Assembly: GCA_024233935.1 (NCBI GenBank) | Contig: JACKOY010000028.1 | Span: forward strand, 1-46,932 | Direction: 5' to 3' | DNA: 46,932 bases | Source of the DNA: Spirochaetales bacterium | Lineage (GTDB): Bacteria > Spirochaetota > Leptospiria > Leptospirales > Leptonemataceae | Part shown: positions 24,411 to 33,167 of the stretch, piece by piece | How the letters are laid out: every line of letters starts with the position of its first letter | How positions within the stretch are numbered: position 1 is the stretch's first letter | Notes under the pieces: model-generated | What the model saw: the letters and a program-made list of their open reading frames with translations, nothing else | What the model was told of the DNA's origin: nothing | Databases searched by the model: none | Made by a program: the position numbers and the translations under genes

Positions 24411-25337
24411 TCAGAACATCTGCTGGAATTCGAGGTATAGTTCGGGGTTGTCACGCAGGTCCTCCTCGCCGTACCAACTGCGCAGGAGCGTCTCTCGATC
24501 TCTGTCGGGCACGCCTTCAAGCAGGGGCGATAGATCGGCACGATAGTCGAGTACGAGAAGGGCGCGTCCGTGCAACTGAACGAGTTCGATGTCGTAAGCC
24601 TGCGCTGCGCTCCGGGCGATTTCCACCGTCTGGCGTACGTTCCCCAATTCGTAGTGGGTGCGGGCAAGCAGATAAGGCAACGATGGCTCTTCGGAACCGG
24701 CCTGCCGGGCGTCTTGCAAAAGCGGCAACGCCGCCTGCCAATCCCGGGCCATGAACCGCAACAGGGCCAGGCCGAAGATCCCGCGCACATCTTCGGGCGC
24801 CGCCGCAAAAGCCAGATCGTAGAAGCGGGCGGCGCGCGCGTACTCTTGCTGACGGAGTGCCTCGGCCCCCAGCCACAGGCTGCTTTCCGGCGAGAGGCGA
24901 CCGGCCGCCACGCAACCCTCGAAGAAAGTCCGGGCCTCCTCTGTGCGACGTTGCTCTTCGAGATCCTGTCCAATCTGAAACAGAACGTCATCCGACGCCG
25001 TGGCCGCAATGAACTGCCCGTAAACCTCCCGCGCCGAAGCGGTTTCTTCCAATAAGACGTACAGGTGCGCCAGATTAAGGGCGGCCGGCGCGAAACCGGG
25101 ATCGAGCTCCACCGCTTCCTGCAGTTTCAACAGACCCGCTTCCGTTTCCCGGGAACGTAAGAATTCGATGGCGCGGCTGTTCGCGTCAATGGCTCCGGAA
25201 TCGGTCGCTCCGGAGCTATCGACCCAATGCGGATCCACGGCGATGGATTCGGCATTGCGAAAGGCGGCCTGGCATGCCACCGAAAGGGCCAAAAGCAGAA
25301 GCGCCCGCATTCGAAAACCGGCTCGCATACAACACAT
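24411..25337 (-). CDS. TPR-repeat lipoprotein
   Basis: The product has a lipoprotein signal (MRALLLLALSVAC, lipobox LSVAC) and then about eight degenerate tetratricopeptide repeats. Examples are ETEAGLLKLQEAVELDPGFA, PAALNLAHLYVLLEETASA, YARAARFYDLAFAAAPEDV and RDWQAALPLLQDARQAGSEE. The start at 25337 is an ATG with GGAG eight bases upstream; an in-frame GTG at 25346 and ATGs at 25328 and 25310 are alternatives. TPR lipoproteins act as scaffolds for envelope complexes. The gene heads a minus-strand cluster that ends with the amidase, so a role in envelope maintenance is plausible. Confidence 0.8.
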   Translation of the reverse strand: MCCMRAGFRMRALLLLALSVACQAAFRNAESIAVDPHWVDSSGATDSGAIDANSRAIEFLRSRETEAGLLKLQEAVELDPGFAPAALNLAHLYVLLEETASAREVYGQFIAATASDDVLFQIGQDLEEQRRTEEARTFFEGCVAAGRLSPESSLWLGAEALRQQEYARAARFYDLAFAAAPEDVRGIFGLALLRFMARDWQAALPLLQDARQAGSEEPSLPYLLARTHYELGNVRQTVEIARSAAQAYDIELVQLHGRALLVLDYRADLSPLLEGVPDRDRETLLRSWYGEEDLRDNPELYLEFQQMF

Positions 25338-25445
25338 CTGACGCACTCCAGTCGCCTTGCAAGCACATGCGCCGGCGGCCTCCCCCCCTATGCGACATAA
25401 TATACTTGCCAGGGCGGCCGGTCGCCCATGCTCTGGGGATGAGTC

Positions 25446-28265
25446 ATGGAGCCGGTGGGGGGCAGCTATCGCGAGGCCGTGCAGGCGCTCCTGCCGCTAT
25501 CCGGGCCCTCCCGCGGAGAGAGTCCGCACACCGGCGGACCGGAGGACCTGGAGGGTCTTTTCCGGCCCACAAGCACCAGAGAAATTGAGCTGGCCATGGC
25601 AGCCCTGGAGGCGAGGCGCATCCAGCTCACGCACCTTTACGACAAACTGAGTTCGCTCTCCAACTCGCGCACACGCTTGTTGCCCCACCAGCTTGAGGCC
25701 ACGCACCGGGTGGTCAGTGCTTTGCGACCCCGTTTTCTCCTGGCTGATGAGGTGGGGCTCGGCAAGACGATCGAGGCCGGTTTGATCATGAAGGAGCTGA
25801 TTCTGCGACGAGAGTACCGTCGTGTGCTCGTGGTTGTCCCGGCACCGCTGGCCATTCAGTGGCAGCAGGAAATGCAAAGCAAATTCAACGAGCGCTTCCA
25901 GATACTCAACCGGTCCAACTTCTTCCAGAGCGCGGCCCGCTGGGGAAGGAGCATGCGCGTCATTACCTCGATTGATTTCATCAAGAACGAGCGCTATGCC
26001 GACGAGGTGCTGAAGACTCGCTGGGATCTGGTGGTGTTCGACGAAGCTCATCGGTTGCGACGTGACTATTCCAAAGTGACCCGCGCCTATGCCTTTGCCG
26101 AGAACATCGCCGGGCGTTGCGATGCTCTGCTGCTTTTGTCGGCCACGCCGTTTCGGGGCAAACTCGAAGAGCTCTACTACCTGATCCGTTTGGTGGACCC
26201 CGATCTTCTGGGCCCGCACGCCTGTTTTCTACAGGACTACTGTCTGCCCGCCGGTGAAGAGGTAGATGGCCAGCGCATGGCCGATCTACGCACACGCGTC
26301 GGGCGCGTAATGTTGCGACGCCGTAAAGTGGATGTCGGCGGATTCACCAAACGGTTCGCCCGCACCATCCGCTTCGAGCTCAGCCCGGAAGAGCGGGTCC
26401 TGTACGATGAGACTACGGAATACGTTCGGCGAGAATACAATCTGGCTCTTCGGGAAAAGAATCGGGCTGTGAGTTTCATCATGATCGTGTTTCAGAAACT
26501 GCTCGATTCCTCAACGGCAGCGCTCCTGAAGGCTCTCGAACGACGGAAGGCCGATCTGGAGCAGAAGGCCTTCGGCGCCGGTCGCTTGCTGACAGGCGCC
26601 GGGCGTTCCGATGCGGACGAGGATTTTTTGGAAGACCTGGGAGAAAGCGAAGAACCCGAGGAGTATCTGGAACGACTCACGGCCGAAGCGCGGCAGACCC
26701 TGAAAGACCTGCGACGCGAAATCCTGACTCTGAACTTTTTAATTCGGTTGGGCCGTAGCGTTACCGGCGATCGAAAGCTGGGAAAATTGCTTGAGACTCT
26801 GCAGAAATTACGCAAGAGCGGAACCCGCAAGTTTATTATTTTCACGCAATTTCGGACGACGCAGGACTACCTGGCGCAGCACCTGGGACAGCACTTCACG
26901 GTAACCAGCTTTCACGGTTCCCTGAGTATGCGCGCCAAGGAGGACGCCATTCAGGAGTTCAAAGAACAGACTGAGATCTTGATCTGCACCGAAGCAGGCG
27001 GCGAAGGGCGGAATCTTCAATTCGCAAACGTGTTGTTTAACTATGACCTGCCCTGGTCGCCACTGAAAATCGAGCAGCGCATTGGACGCGTTCATCGCTT
27101 TGGTCAGGAACACGATGTCTACATCTTCAACTTTGCAACCCGGGACACAGTGGCCGAAAGAGTTCTCGAAGTTCTGGAGCACAAGATCAAGCTCTTCGCC
27201 GAGGCCATAGGCCCACCGGATACTTTGTTGGGCGCGCTCGAGGACGAACAGGACTTTGAGCAAAGTCTGATGCAGTTTGTTTCCGGCAGGAAAAGCAGTG
27301 CCGACCTGGACCAGGAACTGGAGTCCCGCATGCGAATTTCAGAAAGTGGCTACCAGAAGCTCGGAGACCTGGTGACGCCGCGACTCATGGACTTCAATCT
27401 CGACGACTACTATCAACACACACGCGAGGGCCGTTCGGTTGACAACGAGCAAATCGAAGCGCTGACCCTGCAATATCTGCGTCTGGCCGAAAGCGGATAT
27501 CGATTGCGCCAGCCCGCGAAGTCAGACGGTCCGCTCTTCGTCGGAGCGCCGCGCACGAGTGACTACATCGTTGAGCATCCCGACGGCAAACGGAAGCCCG
27601 CGACGTTTCGTTCCGAGGGCGCCCTGGAGAATGAGAACTGGGAGTTTCTGGCGATCGGCCACGGATTGGTCGATGAAGCACTTTCTTTCCTTCTGAACCA
27701 CGAATACCGGCACGCGCTGGTGGAGGTTGCCGCCGGCGGCCCACTGGAGCCGGGCCTGCATTTTGTGTTCTTATGCGAGTACCTTGGCGGCCTGAATCGC
27801 AGCGAATTGCTGGCAGCTCGCGTGATGGACGACGGCAGCGTCACCGTGCACGGTCCGGAAGGGATCCAGCGTCCGCAACCGGCTGATTGCCGCATTCCTG
27901 AGGCAGCGCTATCGATCGATGATTTGAGTCTGCCGTACAGGCAGGCGGCGAATGCCGTGAGGTCCTTTGCCGCCGAGCGCGGCCGGGCACTGCTCAGCGG
28001 CCTGCATTCGGTATTCAAGAAAGAGGAATACAAGCTCGAGATCAGCTACGGACGCAAAGCGCGTCAGTTGGAAGAGCGTCGGGATCGACAGCGGTTGCGC
28101 CACCGCATCCAGCCGAGCACGGCGAATCGCGCTCAGCTTACGCGGACCGAAAACGAACTATTGCGCGTGCGACGCGAGGGAGAGCTGCGCATTGGCCGGG
28201 TTCGAAGAGAGAACCGTGTGGAAACCCAACTGGCTCTCATGCAGGTTTACCGGGTTGTCCGCTGA
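25446..28265 (+). CDS. Stand-alone SNF2-family ATPase/helicase (RapA/HepA-like core)
   Basis: The 939-residue protein has an N-terminal lead of about 75 residues, then the SWI2/SNF2 motor. The motor shows the Q-like RLLPHQLEATHRV, Walker A in LADEVGLGKTIEAGL (residues 99-113), DEAH at 199-202, LLLSATPFRG, and C-terminal lobe motifs FIIFTQFRTTQDYL, CTEAGGEGRNLQFA and QRIGRVHRFGQ. A Glu/Lys-rich insert (about 365-440) resembles a coiled coil. The last roughly 320 residues are not recognised and end in a basic coiled coil (LEERRDRQRLRHR). Such proteins translocate on double-stranded DNA and remodel complexes such as stalled RNA polymerase. No methylase or nuclease gene is nearby. It overlaps pth at the 3' end by 29 bases. 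Confidence 0.87.
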   Translation: MEPVGGSYREAVQALLPLSGPSRGESPHTGGPEDLEGLFRPTSTREIELAMAALEARRIQLTHLYDKLSSLSNSRTRLLPHQLEATHRVVSALRPRFLLADEVGLGKTIEAGLIMKELILRREYRRVLVVVPAPLAIQWQQEMQSKFNERFQILNRSNFFQSAARWGRSMRVITSIDFIKNERYADEVLKTRWDLVVFDEAHRLRRDYSKVTRAYAFAENIAGRCDALLLLSATPFRGKLEELYYLIRLVDPDLLGPHACFLQDYCLPAGEEVDGQRMADLRTRVGRVMLRRRKVDVGGFTKRFARTIRFELSPEERVLYDETTEYVRREYNLALREKNRAVSFIMIVFQKLLDSSTAALLKALERRKADLEQKAFGAGRLLTGAGRSDADEDFLEDLGESEEPEEYLERLTAEARQTLKDLRREILTLNFLIRLGRSVTGDRKLGKLLETLQKLRKSGTRKFIIFTQFRTTQDYLAQHLGQHFTVTSFHGSLSMRAKEDAIQEFKEQTEILICTEAGGEGRNLQFANVLFNYDLPWSPLKIEQRIGRVHRFGQEHDVYIFNFATRDTVAERVLEVLEHKIKLFAEAIGPPDTLLGALEDEQDFEQSLMQFVSGRKSSADLDQELESRMRISESGYQKLGDLVTPRLMDFNLDDYYQHTREGRSVDNEQIEALTLQYLRLAESGYRLRQPAKSDGPLFVGAPRTSDYIVEHPDGKRKPATFRSEGALENENWEFLAIGHGLVDEALSFLLNHEYRHALVEVAAGGPLEPGLHFVFLCEYLGGLNRSELLAARVMDDGSVTVHGPEGIQRPQPADCRIPEAALSIDDLSLPYRQAANAVRSFAAERGRALLSGLHSVFKKEEYKLEISYGRKARQLEERRDRQRLRHRIQPSTANRAQLTRTENELLRVRREGELRIGRVRRENRVETQLALMQVYRVVR

Positions 28266-28812
28266 GCTGTTCCACCCGCTCGGTGGTCCACCGGGCAGCC
28301 ATGTCCGCCGCCTGCTCAACAAGCCCGGGTAACGCCGATTCTTCTTCCGGCCGGAAAGGTGAGAGCAAATGTCCGGCAACGTCATCGTGATCCGGCCGAC
28401 CGACACCAAAACGCAAGCGATGAAATTCCCGGCTGCCGATTTTGTCGATGATGTCCCGCAAACCATTGTGTCCCTTGTGGCCACCCCCGAGCTTAAAACG
28501 CATCTCTGAAAATGGAAGTTCGATTTCATCGTGCACGACCAGCATGTGATCCACGGCAACGCGGTATTCACGCATAGCCGGTTTCACGGAATCCCCCGAA
28601 AGGTTCATGAATGTCTGCGGAGTCAGGTACACCACGCGGACACGGCCGGGCTCAACTTCATGCTCCGCGACGCGCGCCTGCCATCGGGTGCGAGCGCTAT
28701 CGATCCCGCTTTTGCGGGCCAATTGCTCCAGAACCATAAAGCCGGCGTTGTGGCGTGTGCGCACGTAGCGCGCACCGGGGTTTCCCAGCCCGACTATCAG
28801 CAGGGTTTGCAT
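28237..28812 (-). CDS. pth: Peptidyl-tRNA hydrolase Pth
   Basis: Pth cleaves peptidyl-tRNAs released by stalled ribosomes and recycles the tRNA; it is essential in most bacteria. The 191-residue product starts MQTLLIVGLGNPGARYVRTR followed by HNAGF, and carries catalytic His20, Asn10, TFMNLSGDSV (Asn69) and HDEIELPF (Asp94), then LGGGHKGHNGLRDI, the family signature. Longer in-frame starts exist upstream to 29115 but run antisense to dnaX, so the ATG at 28812 is used; it has a weak ribosome site. It is divergent from dnaX (107 bases between the starts) and converges with the SNF2 gene. Confidence 0.94.
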   Translation of the reverse strand: MQTLLIVGLGNPGARYVRTRHNAGFMVLEQLARKSGIDSARTRWQARVAEHEVEPGRVRVVYLTPQTFMNLSGDSVKPAMREYRVAVDHMLVVHDEIELPFSEMRFKLGGGHKGHNGLRDIIDKIGSREFHRLRFGVGRPDHDDVAGHLLSPFRPEEESALPGLVEQAADMAARWTTERVEQLSGQPGKPA

Positions 28813-28919
28813 CGGCTCAGGCTCTGGAGCGGCCCGGGCCCGGCAACGGCTTTTTGGGCCGCGCCCGGTCATTATCTCCATTGACCGGGAGCTTACAACG
28901 TACCACTTTGCCCGCGTCC

Positions 28920-30203
28920 ATGAGCGTCGCCGCAAACATCGGCCATCTGGTTCTTGCCCGTAAGTACCGCCCGCAAAAGTTCGGCGAAGTCGTCGAGCAA
29001 CAGACCGCTGTACGTGCTCTGGCAAATGCGATCTCCGGCGATCGTGTCGGATCGGCGTATCTCTTTTTTGGTCCCCGGGGTGTCGGCAAAACGACGATCG
29101 CGCGAATTGTCGCAAAACGAGTCAACTGCGCAAAGCCACTCGGGGAAGAGCCCTGCGACGCCTGCGAGTCCTGCGTGTCGATCTTAACCGGCAATTCTCT
29201 CGATGTAATGGAAATTGACGCGGCCTCGCATCGCGGCATCAATCACGTTAGAGAACTGCGCGAGAATGTGAAGTTTCAGCCGATGAACGCGAAGAAGAAG
29301 GTGTACATCATCGATGAAGTGCACATGTTGACTTCCGAATCCTTTAACGCCCTGCTCAAGACTCTCGAAGAACCTCCTGAACATGCGATGTTCATTCTGG
29401 CAACCACCGAACTGAACAAAATACCGGAAACCATTCTGTCGCGTTGCCAGGTTTTCAATTTTCGCAAAGTGCCTCTGCGTGTCGTACAGGATCATTTGCG
29501 CACGCTCTGCAAACGCGAAAACGTCGAGGCCGCCGACGAGGCCTTATTCTGGATTGCCAGGCGAGGTGACGGTTCGGTGCGGGACAGTCTTTCCTTTCTG
29601 GAGCAGGCCATTACCTACTGCAACGGTCCCCTCGACGTGGAGCGCGTCAAAGAACTGATCGGCGCCTTCCCGCTGGAGTTGTTCGAACGGCTGACCCGGG
29701 CCCTGCTTTCCGGAGATTCGGAAAGCACAGAACTGCTTGAGCCTGTGCACGAGATCTTCTCTTCCGGTGGCGACCTGGGGCGTTTCATCTGGGAGTACCT
29801 GGACTTCATGCGCACGCTGATCCACGTACAGCAGGGCATCAGCGATCCTGAATTTTTGGGGATCCCGGGCACCGACGTGAAAGCCCTGAAAGAGCGTTTC
29901 GGCCCCGAAGACAGCGCGCGCCTCACGGCGATCTTTGATTCGCTTTATTCTCTGCTTTCGCGTTCGCTTGCCTTACGTCTGCGGAATTCGTACGAGACCC
30001 GCATGTTGATCGAGATTGAACTTCTGGCGCTGCGTGAGCGGTTGCAACGCCCTTCGCTCTCGGGTGTACTCCGACAGCTGAATCACCTGAGCGCCGCCAT
30101 TCATGGCGGTTCGGACTATTCCCCGGAGCAGGAAGTACAGAAGCAGTTTCTGGGCACGGTGGTTGACCCTTCCGAAGCGCCCAACTTGAGGTCGAACAAG
30201 TGA
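28920..30203 (+). CDS. dnaX: DNA polymerase III clamp-loader subunit DnaX (gamma-like, short)
   Basis: DnaX is the ATPase of the clamp loader, which places the sliding clamp on primed DNA. The 427-residue product has ARKYRPQKFGEVVEQ, Walker A GPRGVGKTT, the zinc-binding cysteines (NCAKPLGEEPCDACESC), Walker B with IIDEVHMLTSESFNALLKTLEEP, and the sensor-1 SRCQVFNF. It is short: no long tau-like C-terminus that binds polymerase alpha and DnaB is present, and the frame ends cleanly, so either only a gamma-type protein is made or the tau contacts differ. The start at 28920 fits the family; the open frame upstream is antisense to pth. The stop overlaps ybaB. Confidence 0.94.
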   Translation: MSVAANIGHLVLARKYRPQKFGEVVEQQTAVRALANAISGDRVGSAYLFFGPRGVGKTTIARIVAKRVNCAKPLGEEPCDACESCVSILTGNSLDVMEIDAASHRGINHVRELRENVKFQPMNAKKKVYIIDEVHMLTSESFNALLKTLEEPPEHAMFILATTELNKIPETILSRCQVFNFRKVPLRVVQDHLRTLCKRENVEAADEALFWIARRGDGSVRDSLSFLEQAITYCNGPLDVERVKELIGAFPLELFERLTRALLSGDSESTELLEPVHEIFSSGGDLGRFIWEYLDFMRTLIHVQQGISDPEFLGIPGTDVKALKERFGPEDSARLTAIFDSLYSLLSRSLALRLRNSYETRMLIEIELLALRERLQRPSLSGVLRQLNHLSAAIHGGSDYSPEQEVQKQFLGTVVDPSEAPNLRSNK

Positions 30204-30529
30204 GCGAATTTAACTTTGGCGATGTCTTCAAGAACATGGGCGCCCTGCGCGGACAAATGGAACAAATGCGCGAGCGGCTGGGTCGCCTGCGCATCACCGG
30301 AGAGGCCGGTGCGGGCATGGTACGCGTAACGGTGAATGGCGAAGGTCAGGTCCAAAACATTGAGATTGATCCGGGCCTTTTGCGCCCGGAGGAAAAGGAC
30401 ATGCTTGAAGAATTGATCATCTCGGCCCTGAACGATGCGTCTCGACGGGCGCGGGAATCCGCAGCCCACGAACTGCGCAATATGGCCGGCGTAAATATTC
30501 CTGGAATGGAACAGCTGTTCGGCCTTTAG
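30200..30529 (+). CDS. ybaB: YbaB/EbfC-family nucleoid-associated protein
   Basis: This 109-residue protein has a GTG start overlapping the dnaX stop (GTGA). It shows MRERLGRLRITGEAGAGMV, VTVNGEGQVQNIEIDPGLL and a helical C-terminus with LEELIISALNDASRRARESA, which is the YbaB/EbfC pattern: a small homodimer that binds DNA. The dnaX-ybaB-recR order is conserved in many bacteria and supports the call. Translation is coupled to both neighbours. Confidence 0.93.
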   Translation: MSEFNFGDVFKNMGALRGQMEQMRERLGRLRITGEAGAGMVRVTVNGEGQVQNIEIDPGLLRPEEKDMLEELIISALNDASRRARESAAHELRNMAGVNIPGMEQLFGL

Positions 30530-31198
30530 TTGACCCGGACCCATCGGCAGGCAAAAATCGTGTTCCCGGCTCTCGAAAACGCTATCGCTCTCATTTCCAC
30601 CTTGCCCGGGATTGGCAACCGGAGCGCGACGCGCATCGCTTTTCAGCTACTCCGCAGTGACGAACGTAGCGTGCAGGAACTGGCCGAAGCCCTTGTGGAT
30701 TTACGACGCCGTATGCGTTTCTGTTCCGAATGCGGCGGGCTGTGTGAGGCGGACGTCTGCGAGATTTGCGAGGACACCAACCGCGACCGATCGGCAGTAT
30801 GTGTGGTCGAAGATCCGGGAGACGTTTTTGCGATCGAACGCACGCGCGAGTTTCGCGGGGTGTATCACGTGTTGCTGGGGGCGCTCTCTCCCCTTGATGG
30901 CATTGGGCCCGAGGATTTGAGATTAGGAGAACTCTCGCGACGTCTGGTCTCCGGACATCTGGGACAAACACCGATTGTAGAATTGTTCATCGCAACCAAC
31001 CCGACACTGGAGGGGGATGCGACGGCGAGTTACATCATGGATCGCATTGTCCCGGAAGGAGTACGCGTGACGCGTATCTCGCACGGAATTCCGACCGGGG
31101 CCGCAATCGAATACGCGGATCAAAGCACCCTGGCGCGCAGCATTCGGGCACGCACGGAAATGCACGGTTCAGCCGGACGCCGCGGCTTTGACGGTTAA
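30530..31198 (+). CDS. recR: Recombination protein RecR
   Basis: RecR acts with RecF/RecO to load RecA on single-strand gaps. The 222-residue product has the helix-hairpin-helix segment ISTLPGIGNRSATRIAFQLL, a four-cysteine zinc finger (CSECGGLCEADVCEIC) and a Toprim domain with VVEDPGDVFAIERT and the signature ATNPTLEGDATASYI, then RISHGIPTGAAIEYAD. The start is uncertain. TTG 30530 directly follows the ybaB stop; GTG 30560 would begin VFPALENAI and fit E. coli RecR better. The C-terminus has about 20 extra residues (MHGSAGRRGFDG end) and overlaps the FAH gene by 30 bases on the opposite strand. Confidence 0.94.
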   Translation: MTRTHRQAKIVFPALENAIALISTLPGIGNRSATRIAFQLLRSDERSVQELAEALVDLRRRMRFCSECGGLCEADVCEICEDTNRDRSAVCVVEDPGDVFAIERTREFRGVYHVLLGALSPLDGIGPEDLRLGELSRRLVSGHLGQTPIVELFIATNPTLEGDATASYIMDRIVPEGVRVTRISHGIPTGAAIEYADQSTLARSIRARTEMHGSAGRRGFDG

Positions 31199-32128
31199 CT
31201 CCTGCATACCCAGGTCGATCGCGCCATCGTCGGTGCGAATGCTGGCCGTAATTTGATCGCCATCGTTCAGATAGGGTCTCTCGAGTTGCATTTTTACAAA
31301 CGCCGGCCAGAGTTTGGAGGGCGGCAGGAAGGCCTGAGCCAGCCGGGTTTTCAGTCCCTGTTTGACCTGCATGGAAACTCCGGCAGGCGTGCCGGTCAGA
31401 ATTAAATCGCCCGGCTCCAGATCCATGATTGTGGAAAGTTCGCTCAACGTTTCGTGCGGCGCGAAGATCATCTGGCCGGCCAGGGCCTGCTGGCGCACCG
31501 AATCGTTTACGCGCAGTTCGAGACGCAGTTCAGCCAGCCGGTCAAGATCGCCGGCGGTCGTATGATAAAAGACCGGGCCCACCGGACAGAAACCCCGGAA
31601 GCTCTTGCCCTTGAACCATTGGCCCTGCGGGACCTGAATGTCGCGGGCTGAGATATCATTTCCAATCACAAGGCCGGCAATGTAACGCGCAAGGTCCTGC
31701 TTCTCCAGTTTTAGAGGACCGCGGATGGCGCGTCCAATGACCAGACCAAGCTCGATTTCATAATCCAGCAGTTTGACTCCAGAGGGACGTTGCAGGTCAC
31801 CAACCGGCGGGGCCAGCGACGACGTTGCCTTCTGAAAGAACAAATTGAAAGACTTCTGCGCGGGATCGGAGCCGGTTTCACGAATATGGTCGTCGTAGTT
31901 TTTGCCCTGACATACAATCTGACAGGGGGGCGTGACGGGGGAAAGGATTTGTACGCGCTTCAAAGGCAATCCTGCGCCGCGGCCCGGGTTAAAACGAGAA
32001 CCACTCGCCAGCAGTTCGGACATTGTTGCGGCGCGCGTGGTGAGCGGTCGCACCGCGTCACCGAAGACCACGCCCCAGCGGGGCTCCTCTCCGCGTTTGG
32101 CAATATATCGAACGAGAGGCTGGCCCAT
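31169..32128 (-). CDS. Fumarylacetoacetate hydrolase (FAH) family protein
   Basis: The 319-residue product has the FAH catalytic core: CQGKNYDDHIRE, the metal-binding acidic motif DYEIELGLVIGRAIRG, GNDISARDIQV, KGKSFRGFCPVGP and the end-of-core LEPGDLILTGTPAGVS. Members cleave or isomerise beta-diketo acids such as acylpyruvates and 2-hydroxyhepta-2,4-diene-1,7-dioate, or decarboxylate oxaloacetate; the substrate cannot be told here. It is a single gene on the minus strand, with no other aromatic catabolism gene nearby, so a housekeeping acylpyruvase or oxaloacetate-metabolite role is possible. Confidence 0.88.
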   Translation of the reverse strand: MGQPLVRYIAKRGEEPRWGVVFGDAVRPLTTRAATMSELLASGSRFNPGRGAGLPLKRVQILSPVTPPCQIVCQGKNYDDHIRETGSDPAQKSFNLFFQKATSSLAPPVGDLQRPSGVKLLDYEIELGLVIGRAIRGPLKLEKQDLARYIAGLVIGNDISARDIQVPQGQWFKGKSFRGFCPVGPVFYHTTAGDLDRLAELRLELRVNDSVRQQALAGQMIFAPHETLSELSTIMDLEPGDLILTGTPAGVSMQVKQGLKTRLAQAFLPPSKLWPAFVKMQLERPYLNDGDQITASIRTDDGAIDLGMQELTVKAAASG

Positions 32129-32226
32129 TTGTCAGCTGGCACCGATCGCCCCTGGTTTTCAATCGATTTGAAAAGTGTTTGTGCGCAAATGCCGACAAAG
32201 CCGACTGGAAAGTGGGAGCGACCGCA

Positions 32227-33084
32227 GTGCATTTCAGACCCGGAAGAGTTCACTTTTCCTTTTTTCTATCCCTGCTGGTCGCTTGTGCACCGGTTCCAGA
32301 CGTTGGCGGAGATATGTGGCAGGTAATCGACAGACCCGAGTTTCAGGAACGCGTCTTTTTTCCCCGGGCATCGCATTCTGCGCCCCCGGCCTTCGCCGAC
32401 GATCATCGCATCGAAGTGGCAACTGGTGTTTCTCTGGGCGCGCGGCTGCACTTTTTTGATCCCGCCTTTCGCACGGTGCTCGCATTTCACGGCAATGGCG
32501 AGACGGTGCCCGACTATGACGATATCGCCCCGGCATTTCGCTCCATCGGGTTGAATCTTTTTGTAGTCGACTATCGCGGTTACGGATGGAGCGACGGCTC
32601 ACCCGGATTTCGCACCTATCATGAAGATAGCAAAGCAGTTTCAGCATACTTCCTGGGCTTGATCGCAGATCGGCAGCCCGCCGCTCCACGGCCTTTGGTT
32701 TTTGGCCGATCGCTCGGCAGCCATCCGGCAACTCTCATTGCGACCGACAATCCGGCCGCCTACGCCGGGCTCATTCTGGAAAGTGGGTTTGCCGACATCG
32801 TGCCTTTGCTTTCGCTTCTGGGCGTGGATCCCGGACCGCATGCGGAGGAGCTGCGCCGGATTTTTTCCAATGATCGGCGCCTTTCGGGAACAAACATACC
32901 GGTCTTGATTCTGCACGGAGAACTCGATCAGTTGATCCCGGCCAGTCATGCGCGCGACAACCACAGAGCCGCCTCCAACAGCACGCTGGCGCTCCTGCCG
33001 GGCGTCGGCCATAACGATGTGTTGCGACAAGCGGATCTGTACTTCAAGTCGATCCGTCAGTTTGTGCAAACGCTGCCACAATAA
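32227..33084 (+). CDS. Alpha/beta hydrolase (BEM46-like), putative lipoprotein
   Basis: The 285-residue product starts at a GTG at 32227, preceded by GGGAG at an eight-base spacing. The signal ends FSFFLSLLVAC, a lipobox, so it should be lipid-anchored. The hydrolase fold shows TVLAFHGNGETVPDY (oxyanion region), VVDYRGYGWSDGSPGF, the nucleophile GRSLGSHPA, LILHGELDQLIP (Asp) and GVGHNDVL (His), as in BEM46/ABHD13-type serine hydrolases. The natural substrate is unknown. An upstream in-frame GTG at 32179 would hide the signal peptide. It is divergent from the FAH gene. Confidence 0.83.
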   Translation: MHFRPGRVHFSFFLSLLVACAPVPDVGGDMWQVIDRPEFQERVFFPRASHSAPPAFADDHRIEVATGVSLGARLHFFDPAFRTVLAFHGNGETVPDYDDIAPAFRSIGLNLFVVDYRGYGWSDGSPGFRTYHEDSKAVSAYFLGLIADRQPAAPRPLVFGRSLGSHPATLIATDNPAAYAGLILESGFADIVPLLSLLGVDPGPHAEELRRIFSNDRRLSGTNIPVLILHGELDQLIPASHARDNHRAASNSTLALLPGVGHNDVLRQADLYFKSIRQFVQTLPQ

Positions 33085-33167
33085 CGATCGGGCTCCACCG
33101 CAGCATCGAAATAGCCGTTGGGCGTCGTCATGATGCGCAGCGTGTCGGGTCTTCGAGATCTCTTGCG

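Noticed and set aside
25497..26219. Long open frame on the minus strand within the SNF2 gene; similar ones occur opposite other genes, for example 4639-5361, 20820-21542 and 42855-43598.
   Set aside because: They lie fully antisense to well-supported genes, show no domain, and are expected by-products of GC-rich codon use.
25446..28265. SNF2 helicase as part of a DISARM-type defence system.
   Set aside because: None of the expected partner genes (methylase, DUF1998 protein, PLD nuclease) is beside it; the neighbours are a TPR lipoprotein and pth.
31908..31925. TGACA-N7-TGACA, similar to a hem-box.
   Set aside because: The spacer is seven bases instead of six, and the repeat lies within the coding region of the FAH-family gene, far from a promoter.
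33085..33167. The frame of the prolyl-iminopeptidase-like gene stays open for about 33 codons after its stop and reads like protein.
   Set aside because: The stretch is short, extends into the antisense of the BEM46-like gene, and the enzyme already has a complete C-terminus with its catalytic His; chance is the simpler explanation.
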